Shown here in pieces: positions 8,478 through 16,249 of a stretch of DNA of 64,000 bases. The stretch is taken from positions 4,464,001-4,528,000 of the forward strand of contig AP025576.1 in the NCBI GenBank assembly GCA_022845955.1, written 5' to 3'. Under the pieces are notes generated by a model, which worked only from the letters and a program-made list of their open reading frames with translations, was not told where the DNA came from and did not search any database. This DNA is from Lachnospiraceae bacterium (lineage in GTDB: Bacteria > Bacillota > Clostridia > Lachnospirales > Lachnospiraceae). The first letter of the stretch is position 1; each line of letters starts with the position of its first letter. A program made the position numbers and the translations under genes.

Positions 8478-9419
8478 CTAGAAAATCCGGTAGTTTGCAA
8501 ATTTTTTAGCCAGTCCGTGGGCCGTTACGATCATGATAAAGCTGATGACCGATTTCAGCAGGCCGATCGCTGTCGCCAGGGAATACTGGGCATTCACAAA
8601 GCTCATCCGATAGACATAAGTGTCAATGATATCTCCGCTCTGGTATACGATGGGACTGTACATATTATAGATCTGGTCAAAGCCTGCATTCAGTATATTG
8701 GCGATATTCAGGGTGGCTACGAGCACAACGGTCACGCGGATGCCGGGCAGGGTGATATGCCATATTTTTGCGAGCCTTCCCGCGCCGTCCACATCCGCCG
8801 CTTCATATAATTCCGGATTGATGCCCATCAGGGCCGCGATAAAAATGATCGCACCATAACCGAATTCCTTCCATACATCCGTCGCAATGATCACGCCCTG
8901 GAAGAATTTGTTGGAACCAAGAAACATAAGCGGCTCTTTCAGGATCCCCACATTCATAAGCATCTGGTTTACCACTCCGTTGGTATCAAGAAGATTTTTG
9001 AAAATAGTCGCCAGAATAACCCAGGAAAGAAAATGAGGCAGAAAGCAGATTGTCTGAACCGATTTTTTGAACTTTACGCCGCCTATCTCATTCAGCAATA
9101 TGGCAAAGACCATGGACAGGACCATGGTGAGCACCAGTTTCCCCACGGCTATAGTAAAGGAGTTCATGAAAATACGTCCGGTATCGGGAAGGATAAGCAT
9201 ACGCCTGAAGTTATCCAGCCCCACCCATTTGGATTTCAGGAAGCCGGTAATCGGCTGGAAATTCTGGAATGCCATGATATTTCCGAAAAATGGTATGATA
9301 GTATAGATGAACAGGACCAGAAAACCCGGAAGCATCAGCAGATGGTACTGCCAGGTCTGTTTGATGGTAACCTTACGGCCGCCGCTCCCTTTTCTTTGCT
9401 GTTTGATTGGCTTTTTCAT
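8478..9419 (-). CDS. Sugar ABC transporter permease, LplB type (locus 1)
   Basis: 313 residues from ATG 9419 behind GAGAGG. A basic N-terminus (KKPIKQQRKGSGGRK) precedes the first helix (LLMLPGFLVLFIYTIIPF). Six helices are visible, with the EAA-loop motif LYEAADVDGAGRLAKIWHITLPG. It heterodimerises with the LplC-type permease, whose start lies 67 bases downstream of this gene's stop. The LplB family imports complex oligosaccharides in Firmicutes; the linked GH51 points to an arabinose-containing substrate. Confidence 0.9.
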   Translation of the reverse strand: MKKPIKQQRKGSGGRKVTIKQTWQYHLLMLPGFLVLFIYTIIPFFGNIMAFQNFQPITGFLKSKWVGLDNFRRMLILPDTGRIFMNSFTIAVGKLVLTMVLSMVFAILLNEIGGVKFKKSVQTICFLPHFLSWVILATIFKNLLDTNGVVNQMLMNVGILKEPLMFLGSNKFFQGVIIATDVWKEFGYGAIIFIAALMGINPELYEAADVDGAGRLAKIWHITLPGIRVTVVLVATLNIANILNAGFDQIYNMYSPIVYQSGDIIDTYVYRMSFVNAQYSLATAIGLLKSVISFIMIVTAHGLAKKFANYRIF

Positions 9420-9452
9420 AGATGTCCTCTCTTTGCCCTTATATTCAGTAAA

Positions 9453-9484
9453 ACCGGACGGCAGAATACCTATGGCCGTCCGGT
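9453..9484 (-). terminator. Attenuating hairpin between lipoprotein and permease genes (locus 1)
   Basis: Perfect 10-bp GC-rich stem ACCGGACGGC / GCCGTCCGGT with a 12-base loop, followed on the minus strand by TTTTACTG. It lies in the 151-base spacer after the lipoprotein gene and can end part of the transcripts before the permeases. Confidence 0.55.
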
Positions 9485-9492
9485 TCCCATTC

Positions 9493-9525
9493 CGTTAACG
9501 GTTCAGACAGCCTGAACCGCTAACG
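9493..9525 (-). terminator. Second hairpin in the lipoprotein-permease spacer (locus 1)
   Basis: 14-bp arms with one mismatch around a 5-base loop, with outer arm CGTTAACGG and inner CTGAACCG. It lacks a U tract of its own, so it more likely protects the lipoprotein mRNA 3' end or assists the adjacent terminator. Confidence 0.4.
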
Positions 9526-9570
9526 CATCCGGCCGGTAAAAGCCCGGATCTGCCTTTATCAGGCTGTGCT

Positions 9571-11298
9571 TCACTGTGCCTTAACCATATCGTTGATTTC
9601 CTGGGTGATGGTATCACCGCCCAACGCTTTCCACTGTTCCACAAAGCTGTCAAACGCATCCACGGAAACGTCGCCGGTCAATACCTGGAGGAAGAATTCA
9701 TCCTCCTGGGTTTTCAGTGTCCCCCAAAGGGATTCCATAGAGGGGCTGTCTGCGTAGGTGGCCGCATATACCTGGTTCAGCTGATCCGCATTTTTCTGGA
9801 CGGTCCATGCGCCGTTCGCCCAGCCCCAGCCGTTTGCCGTGGTGATATTGGTATCCGCCGCTTTCCGGAAGCCGTCGTTGATCACTGTGGTATAGCCGTT
9901 GTACCAGGTCTTGCCGTCTCCGCTCAGGTCCTCATAAGCCACCTTGCCGTCGATGCAGTCCATAACCGACTGGATCTGCTTCTCTTTGGCATCGTAATCA
10001 CAATGAAGGACATTGATGGGGAAATAGTGCCAGGAGAAGGGATCGTCCATGCCGTTGGGGCGTACGCCGTCCGCCTGTCCCTGATCCAGATCGTACTGAT
10101 AATTGATTGTCTTTACTACAGCTTCTTTGATTTCTTCGGAGCAGCCCTTCTTCACCACCACATAGGTGCTGGTAGGGCTCTTCATGGGAACGTTCAGCTT
10201 GCCTTCCGCCGATACGGGAGCCAGATAGGAATTCCAGTATACGGAGTCGTCCGCCCCTTCCAGCATGGATACAATAGGCCACTGGTTGGACCACCATGCG
10301 CCGAAGAAGATGCCGGCCTGTCCGTTATTGATCATCTCCACACACTGGTCGCCGTCCCTGACTGCGAAGGAAGGGTCAATGACGCCGTCCTGCACCAGCT
10401 TGCGGATTTCCGTGAGTGCGGTTTTGGTTTCTTCCGTCGTGGAACCATATACCACCGAACCGTCCTCCTGTGTGATCCACATCTTGGGGTACGCATTGAA
10501 TGCGGTAAAAAGCCCGTTCATATGCCAGGCGCCTCCGCCGGACTGTACGATATCTTTGGAGCCTACGATCCCGGTATTCACATTGCCGCCGGGATTCTTT
10601 TCCATAAAGGCCTTTGCGATTGCCACGATATCGTCAATCGTTTCAGGCTCTTCCAGTCCCAGTTCTTCCATCCAGTCACCCCGTATGTATACCAGGGGAA
10701 CCGCGTCCATACCCGGCTGGATATCCGGTATCGCCATCAGCTTCCCGTCAAAGGTAGCCAGATTCTCGGAAATACCGTTGGTGGAATCAAAGCATTTCGT
10801 CAGCCCCTCCGAACGATAGGTATAGAAGGCATCTGTCATATCCTCCACCGCCCCTGCATTCACCAGCTGTACCAGCTGTGTATAGGTTACATTCATGACG
10901 TCCGGCATATCCCCGGATGCGATCGCCATGGCAACCTTGGTTTCATACTGTGTGTCATCCACGGAGAAATCATAAATATATTCCACATTCAGATTATCCT
11001 GCAGATATTTCACAATATAATTGTTGTGGGAATCTTCCCCGTCCGCATAGGTCACGTTAGCGGATTCCGCCCTTCCTATATGTATAGTTGTCACCTCGCC
11101 GCCCACAGGCCCGTAGGGATCCACCTCTTCTCCTGCTGCCGCATCTGTGGCCTGCGCTTCAGCCGACGGCTGTTCGGCCGCCGCTTCCCTGTCCGCCGGC
11201 GCTGCGGCTTCCTGTGAATTTCCTCCCCCACAGCCGGTCAGAGCCGACAGTGTCAATCCCATTGCGAGCAATACGGATAATATCTTTTTCCTCTTCAT
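9571..11298 (-). CDS. Extracellular sugar-binding lipoprotein, LplA type (locus 1)
   Basis: 575 residues from ATG 11298 with AAAGGAGG upstream. The signal peptide has a basic start (MKRKK), a hydrophobic core and the lipobox LTGC, giving lipidation at C23. An Ala/Glu-rich tether follows (EAAAPADREAAAEQPSAEAQ), then a large periplasmic-type binding fold. Large binding proteins of this size usually bind oligosaccharides. It is the first gene of its operon and is divergent from the yesN-like gene at 11523. It feeds the permeases at 8478-9419 and 7523-8410. The ligand is not identifiable from sequence; an arabinoxylan or arabinan fragment is inferred from the GH51 downstream. Confidence 0.92.
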   Translation of the reverse strand: MKRKKILSVLLAMGLTLSALTGCGGGNSQEAAAPADREAAAEQPSAEAQATDAAAGEEVDPYGPVGGEVTTIHIGRAESANVTYADGEDSHNNYIVKYLQDNLNVEYIYDFSVDDTQYETKVAMAIASGDMPDVMNVTYTQLVQLVNAGAVEDMTDAFYTYRSEGLTKCFDSTNGISENLATFDGKLMAIPDIQPGMDAVPLVYIRGDWMEELGLEEPETIDDIVAIAKAFMEKNPGGNVNTGIVGSKDIVQSGGGAWHMNGLFTAFNAYPKMWITQEDGSVVYGSTTEETKTALTEIRKLVQDGVIDPSFAVRDGDQCVEMINNGQAGIFFGAWWSNQWPIVSMLEGADDSVYWNSYLAPVSAEGKLNVPMKSPTSTYVVVKKGCSEEIKEAVVKTINYQYDLDQGQADGVRPNGMDDPFSWHYFPINVLHCDYDAKEKQIQSVMDCIDGKVAYEDLSGDGKTWYNGYTTVINDGFRKAADTNITTANGWGWANGAWTVQKNADQLNQVYAATYADSPSMESLWGTLKTQEDEFFLQVLTGDVSVDAFDSFVEQWKALGGDTITQEINDMVKAQ

Positions 11299-11419
11299 GA
11301 CAATCCTCCTTTTTTATCATAAAAGTAAGGCTTTCACCGGCGCCGATAGAATTCCTTTTCTTTCTGTTTTCTATTGTATCTCCTCTCTTTTTTCAGGTAA
11401 ATAAAAGGATATTATCATA

Positions 11420-11453
11420 CATGCCACAAAATTACCCACTTTGTTCATGCCAC
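11420..11453. promoter_or_regulatory. Direct repeats CATGCCAC in the divergent control region
   Basis: CATGCCAC occurs at 11420-11427 and again at 11446-11453, 26 bases apart in the same orientation, between the divergent lipoprotein operon and response-regulator gene. AraC-family regulators commonly bind such tandem direct repeats, so this is a candidate site for the YesN-type regulator encoded next to it. Confidence 0.4.
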
Positions 11454-11471
11454 TGTTTTCTTCCTTAAAAA

Positions 11472-11489
11472 TGGTATAGAATCATACCA
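11472..11489. promoter_or_regulatory. Palindrome over the likely response-regulator promoter
   Basis: TGGTAT, six bases, ATACCA. The TATAGAAT inside could serve as a -10 region for the plus-strand gene at 11523. No convincing -35 is seen. Confidence 0.3.
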
Positions 11490-11522
11490 ATACCTGGGAG
11501 CCAAAGAGAGGAGTATACACTT

Positions 11523-13019
11523 ATGTACGAAATCCTGATCGTGGATGATTCTGTACTTGATATTGACTGTATCAGATTCCTGATAGAAAAATACGAATTC
11601 CCCCTTCATGCCGTAACTGCAGTGAACGGAAATGAAGCCCTTTCTCTTCTGAAGAAAAAGGGCATGCACATTGATATTCTTTTTACCGATATTAAAATGC
11701 CTTTTATGGACGGCCTGGAGCTTTCCCGGGAGGTACGCCGGCTTTCGCCGGATACGAAAATCGTCATTTTCAGCGGCTTTACTGATTTTGAATATGCGAA
11801 AACAGCTATTACCATCGGTGTGGAAAACTATCTGATGAAACCCATCATCCCCTCTGATTTTGAAGCTACGATACGGAAGGTTCTCCGTTCCATCGACGCA
11901 AGACGGGAACAGGAAAAGCACCAGAAGCGCCAGACCCGTATCATAAAAAGCCATATTCTCTGGCAGGCCATCAACCATACGGCCGCGCCCGACAGTCTCA
12001 CCGAGTACCTGGATCCCTACTACAGCCTGCTCCTGATTGAATGTGATAAGGAATTCTTCAGTTCTGTAAATGAGGAGTTTCCGGAAAAGCTGAAGGACCT
12101 TCTTTCCATTCCCTTCGACTATCTGAACCTGTATCCCTCCAGAAGCCTTTTGTTTATCAAAAAGCCGCTGAAGGACAACTGGCTGCTGGCAACGGCCCAG
12201 TCCATCTGTCTGGCCGCACAGGAAGAATATGATCAGAAATGCTATATTACCTTTGATGAAATCCCTGATAACACCCATATTGCAGCGGTTTATTCCCGTC
12301 TGGAAAAGAAAATAGAAACCCGCTTCTTTTTCCCGGACCGCAACATTCTTCTTCCAAATGATCCGGGACATACCTATTCCGCCGCGGGGCATATATCCAT
12401 GGATATCCTGGCGGATGATCTGAAGCTGCAGGACTACGATTCCTTCCATTCCCACCTGGAAGAAATTTTTGACTCCCTGAAGGACGATAAAACCCAGTCA
12501 CTGATCTATGTAAAATACTGCTTTACGGAAATGGTAAAGGTACTCAGCCAGGCAGGGAACGGCACGCACTGGGATCTGAATGCCCTGGCGGAACAGATAT
12601 TCCGTTCCTCCAACATCCTGGAATTGATGGACATGATACGCAGTCTGTCCGCCTCCATACAGAAAGCCTCTTCCGGGGAAAATACCCCGGTGCTGAAAAC
12701 AGAGAAAATACGCCAGTATATTTATCAGAATTATTCACAGCCGCTGACCCTGGATGAGATCGCGTCCCATTTCTATCTCAGCCCCAATTACCTGTGTTCC
12801 ATATTTAAAAAAGAAAACGGCTGCAACCTAATTAAATTTATTAATGATTACCGGCTGAAAAAAGCCTCACAGCTTCTGTCCGGCACACAGATGAAAATAC
12901 ATATTGTTGCAGAGGCTGTGGGTTTTCGGAATACCTCCTATTTCTGCCAGCGCTTCCGGGATTTCTACGGCGAAACGCCGGAAAGCTTCCGGCAGAACCA
13001 CAGCAGCAAATTACCTTGA
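11523..13019 (+). CDS. AraC-type response regulator (YesN-like, locus 1)
   Basis: 498 residues from ATG 11523, preceded by AGAGAGGAG. An N-terminal receiver domain (1-120) carries the acidic pair D8/D9, the phospho-acceptor D56 in LFTDIKMP, the switch Ser in FSGF and the conserved Lys in MKPI. A central region of unclear fold follows. The C-terminal 100 residues form an AraC double helix-turn-helix (LTLDEIASHFYLSPNYLCSIFK and VAEAVGFRNTSYFCQRF). It is presumably phosphorylated by the histidine kinase that starts 12 bases downstream, and activates the divergent importer operon; both points are inferred from gene order and family behaviour. Confidence 0.93.
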   Translation: MYEILIVDDSVLDIDCIRFLIEKYEFPLHAVTAVNGNEALSLLKKKGMHIDILFTDIKMPFMDGLELSREVRRLSPDTKIVIFSGFTDFEYAKTAITIGVENYLMKPIIPSDFEATIRKVLRSIDARREQEKHQKRQTRIIKSHILWQAINHTAAPDSLTEYLDPYYSLLLIECDKEFFSSVNEEFPEKLKDLLSIPFDYLNLYPSRSLLFIKKPLKDNWLLATAQSICLAAQEEYDQKCYITFDEIPDNTHIAAVYSRLEKKIETRFFFPDRNILLPNDPGHTYSAAGHISMDILADDLKLQDYDSFHSHLEEIFDSLKDDKTQSLIYVKYCFTEMVKVLSQAGNGTHWDLNALAEQIFRSSNILELMDMIRSLSASIQKASSGENTPVLKTEKIRQYIYQNYSQPLTLDEIASHFYLSPNYLCSIFKKENGCNLIKFINDYRLKKASQLLSGTQMKIHIVAEAVGFRNTSYFCQRFRDFYGETPESFRQNHSSKLP

Positions 13020-13031
13020 CAGGAGGATGGC

Positions 13032-14795
13032 ATGTTCAGAATGTTTTACCCGTTACGCTCCCGCTTTCTTAATATGAAAATACGCAATAAGGTGTTTTTT
13101 ATTTTTATTCTGGTAGGTGTCATCCCGTTTCTGTGTTACATCACCCTTTCCAACCGCTTTACCAACCAACTGATCCTGGAACGTGAAACGACTCTCACGG
13201 AACTGGCTCTGGATCAGGCGGTCACTTACATGGAAAACAAGCTGGAAACCTATAACAACCTGTCCAACTATATGTTTAATAACACCTCCATCCTTGAGGT
13301 GCTCAACAAAGAATACGGGACTGATTATTTCCAGATGTACAAGGCTTACCAGGATACCATAGAGCCTCTGTTCCAGACCTACTATGCCCTTCACCCGGAT
13401 CTGCTGAATCTAACCATCTATTCCTCCTGCGATCTGCATCCCTACAACGGCTATATCCAGTCCTTCTCCGTCTTAAGCGGACAGGAATGGTTTTCCCTCG
13501 TCTCCGGCCGGTATTCCCCCACCTGGACCATCCTGGAAGAGGACGGTGAAAAAAGCCTGTATTCCACCAGGCTCATCGGGGATTCCCGCAAATACAGGAC
13601 ACTGAATTATCTCTGTCTGCAGGTGGACTATGAATCTTTATTTGCCCCGCTGTATACCGTATCGGAGGGCGATTACCGGATCGTGATCACCGATTCCGCC
13701 GGCTCCCTTGTTTTTTCCAATGTGGAGATACCGGCTTCTCTTGATACCAAAACCGATATTTCCGGTATCATGACAGACGGATCCGGCAAAGGCCATATGC
13801 TCCTGACAAACCAGATCCATGCCGCCGGCTGGCAGGTTCATTTTTCCAAGTCCTATGATTCCCTGGTGGACTATGTGAACAGCATCACCGGGGTCATCTA
13901 TGCCTTCGGCTGGATCATTCTGGTTTTTCTGGGTATTATGGTACTTATCATCACCGTTTCCATTGTCTCTCCCATCGAAACGCTCACCGCCAAAATACGG
14001 GAAGTGAGAAATGGGGATATGAGCCATCTCACCGTCGATCTGGAGGATAACAGAAAGGACGAAATCGGTGTCCTTTTCCGGAACTTTTCCCGTATGATGG
14101 GGCAAATCCATCATTATATTGAGGTGAACCTCAAAAATGAACTGGAAAAGAAAAATTACCAGCAGAAAATTCTGTACGCCCAGATTAACCCTCATTTTCT
14201 ATACAATTCCCTGTCCCTGATCAACAGCCGCGCCATCCTCTCCGGCCAGGACGATATCAGCAATATGGTCATCCTCCTGTCCACCTTTTACCGCACGGCC
14301 CTGAACAAGGGAAAGGATACCACCACACTGGAGAATGAGCTGCAGAATATCCAGGCCTATATCCAGATCCAGCTTCTTTCTTACAGCGAATATATCCAAG
14401 TCATCTACGACATTGATTATTCCCTTTCCCCGGTCACCTTCCCTAACTTCATCCTTCAGCCGCTGGTGGAAAATGCGTTGGATCACGGGCTGAAAAACAG
14501 TCTGCGGGAAGATAAATGCCTCACTATTACGGTGGAGAGGGAAAGCCCTGACAGGGAGGAACCGGACTATGTTCCCTCCGTCATGCACGTTATAATCCGG
14601 ATAGAAGATAACGGGATAGGAATGGACGAAGAAACCGTTTCCTCCCTGTTCCGTATTAAAACCAGCGGCTATGGGCTGAAAAATGTAAATGACCGCCTGA
14701 AGCTGCTGTATGGAAATGATTTCCGTCTCACCATTACAAGCCGCGCCGGCGAAGGGACGCTGACCGTGCTGAAGGTGCCGCTGGAGCCATCTTAA
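13032..14795 (+). CDS. Sensor histidine kinase (YesM-like, locus 1)
   Basis: 587 residues from ATG 13032 with AGGAGG upstream. Order of parts: membrane helix near 20-40, an extracellular sensor of about 240 residues, a second helix near 285-310 (WIILVFLGIMVLIITVSIV), a HAMP domain, then a His_kinase-type phosphotransfer segment with H388 in QINPHFLYNSL. The ATPase domain has its N box in LQPLVENALDHG and G motifs DNGIGMD and GYGLKN. YesM-type kinases sense extracellular sugars or loaded binding proteins and phosphorylate the AraC-type partner, here the gene just upstream. A terminator hairpin starts at its stop codon. Confidence 0.93.
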   Translation: MFRMFYPLRSRFLNMKIRNKVFFIFILVGVIPFLCYITLSNRFTNQLILERETTLTELALDQAVTYMENKLETYNNLSNYMFNNTSILEVLNKEYGTDYFQMYKAYQDTIEPLFQTYYALHPDLLNLTIYSSCDLHPYNGYIQSFSVLSGQEWFSLVSGRYSPTWTILEEDGEKSLYSTRLIGDSRKYRTLNYLCLQVDYESLFAPLYTVSEGDYRIVITDSAGSLVFSNVEIPASLDTKTDISGIMTDGSGKGHMLLTNQIHAAGWQVHFSKSYDSLVDYVNSITGVIYAFGWIILVFLGIMVLIITVSIVSPIETLTAKIREVRNGDMSHLTVDLEDNRKDEIGVLFRNFSRMMGQIHHYIEVNLKNELEKKNYQQKILYAQINPHFLYNSLSLINSRAILSGQDDISNMVILLSTFYRTALNKGKDTTTLENELQNIQAYIQIQLLSYSEYIQVIYDIDYSLSPVTFPNFILQPLVENALDHGLKNSLREDKCLTITVERESPDREEPDYVPSVMHVIIRIEDNGIGMDEETVSSLFRIKTSGYGLKNVNDRLKLLYGNDFRLTITSRAGEGTLTVLKVPLEPS

Positions 14796-14820
14796 AACGC
14801 CAGTCCTTACGCTGCGTTTT
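14794..14820 (+). terminator. Intrinsic terminator after the locus 1 kinase
   Basis: AAAACGC / GCGTTTT arms beginning at the kinase stop codon, followed by further T residues (TTTTTTAC in total). The following 180 bases hold a further small hairpin (AACGAC, four bases, GTCGTT near 14873-14890). Confidence 0.55.
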
Positions 14821-15003
14821 TTACAGCGCTAGTATTGCCGCGTTTTTAGCCGAGCGAGAGCGCAAACGACTAAAGTCGTTCCCCTGGAAGGAACCTTGCA
14901 GCGGCACAGGGGGCGTAAACAGTAACGAATGAACTGTCATTCATGCACATATTTCTTTTTCCAGCAATACAATATAGAAACGGATAACATTCAGGAGCAG
15001 GCT

Positions 15004-15273
15004 ATGGCAATTAACTCACTGGATATACTTAACCTCTCCCATTCGCTGAAAGATATCTGCGAAGTAAACTGCAAGACACCGGAATGCCTGAACCAGACCC
15101 TGCAGGTTCTCCTGGAGTATAATCTGATCCAGGCCAATCTGGAATTCAGCCGGCAATTCGCCTGCTCCGATACCCCCCGTACACCGCCGTCTCAGGCGCT
15201 GCCCCTTTCGCCTGTTGCCAAGGAACTCAGGCTGGAGCCGAATGTTGAGGAAATCAATGCCCTCCGGGGGTAA
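15004..15273 (+). CDS. Small hypothetical protein
   Basis: 89 residues from ATG 15004 with GGAG eight bases upstream. The ORF opens at 14929 without a ribosome binding site. The first 50 residues are helical and Leu-rich with the pair CEVNCKTPEC, suggesting a small helical domain. The C-terminal part is Pro-rich (DTPRTPPSQALPLSP) and probably disordered. I do not recognise it. It lies 67 bases upstream of the PAS-GGDEF gene on the same strand. The second PAS-GGDEF copy at 25005 has no such neighbour, so a fixed partnership is not supported. Confidence 0.5.
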   Translation: MAINSLDILNLSHSLKDICEVNCKTPECLNQTLQVLLEYNLIQANLEFSRQFACSDTPRTPPSQALPLSPVAKELRLEPNVEEINALRG

Positions 15274-15340
15274 ACGAAGATACGTTTAGAAACAGCATAC
15301 ACTTTTTTGGCAAGTAAGCCAGGAATACAGGAGCAGAAAC

Positions 15341-16237
15341 ATGGAAATAAATGATTTGTACCTTACAATTATAAATAATATGACTGACGGGGTGTATCTT
15401 GTTGATCTTGAGCGCAGAATTCTCTTCTGGAATAAAGCGGCGGAAACTATTACAGGCTACTGCGCAGATGAGATAGTTGGCAGACAATGCCAGGATAACC
15501 TGCTTAACCATATCGATGAGGAGGGCAGGCCCTTATGTATCACCGGATGTCCTCTGTTCTCCGCCATCATTGATGGAAAGCAACGCCGGGAGCATGTTTT
15601 TGTACGTCATAAGGATGGTTACCGCATCCCCATACTGGTGAATATCTTCCCTCTGAAAAAGGACGGGGAAATCATTGGTGCCATTGAAATCTTCTCACAA
15701 AATTCACCTACTATCTATGAAGACAATCTTGTGGAACATCTTTCCGAAATTGCCATGCACGACACCCTGACCAAACTGCCAAACCGCAGGTATCTGGAAA
15801 GCTTTTTAGACTATAAGCTGAATGAATACCAGCGGTTTGGCCGTTTATTTGCCGTGCTGTTTGCAGATATTGATGATTTCAGCCATTTTAATAATGAATA
15901 TGGACATGATACCGGCGATAAGGTGCTGGTTAACATCGCTGCCGGCATTAAAAAGAATATGAACCGGAATGATTTGATCGGCCGCTGGGGAGGGGAAGAA
16001 TTCCTGGGTATCTTCTCCATCTCCAACGGTTATGACGCATCCATACTCGGCGAAAAATTCCGGCGGCTTGCTTTAAACACAGAGGTTCCCCACGGGGAAG
16101 CCGCATTACATGTCTCCGTTTCCGTAGGGATAACCGTTGTTCACAAAGGAGACACGGCGGCCTCCCTCCTGGAACGGGCGGATCAGCTTATGTATCAGGG
16201 GAAAAAGGGCGGGAAAAACCGGGTGGCCGCAGGCTGA
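15341..16237 (+). CDS. PAS-GGDEF diguanylate cyclase, copy A
   Basis: 298 residues from ATG 15341 behind CAGGAGCAG. An N-terminal PAS domain (about 5-125) contains WNKAAETITGY and the motif C-x16-C-x3-CPL with a conserved HID before GRPLC, which could hold a metal or redox centre. The C-terminal GGDEF domain (about 140-295) synthesises cyclic di-GMP from two GTP and has the active signature RWGGEEF. The allosteric I-site normally reads RxxD five residues before GGEEF; here it is NRND, so product inhibition may be lost. There is no membrane segment, so it is cytoplasmic. A paralogue lies at 25005-25901. Sensor input and output targets are unknown. Confidence 0.93.
   Translation: MEINDLYLTIINNMTDGVYLVDLERRILFWNKAAETITGYCADEIVGRQCQDNLLNHIDEEGRPLCITGCPLFSAIIDGKQRREHVFVRHKDGYRIPILVNIFPLKKDGEIIGAIEIFSQNSPTIYEDNLVEHLSEIAMHDTLTKLPNRRYLESFLDYKLNEYQRFGRLFAVLFADIDDFSHFNNEYGHDTGDKVLVNIAAGIKKNMNRNDLIGRWGGEEFLGIFSISNGYDASILGEKFRRLALNTEVPHGEAALHVSVSVGITVVHKGDTAASLLERADQLMYQGKKGGKNRVAAG
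15776..16094 (+). repeat. Near-identical GGDEF tract, copy A
   Basis: Bases 15776-15945 match 25440-25609 without a difference (170 bp), and 15776-16028 differ at only three silent positions. The PAS halves of the same two genes differ at about 19 of the first 145 residues and at many silent sites. The sharp border suggests gene conversion. Confidence 0.8.
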
Positions 16238-16249
16238 TAAAAAACAGTA

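Noticed and set aside
10003..11217. 404-codon plus-strand frame opposite the locus 1 lipoprotein
   Set aside because: The lipoprotein has a signal peptide, lipobox and strong ribosome site; the opposite frame has none of these.
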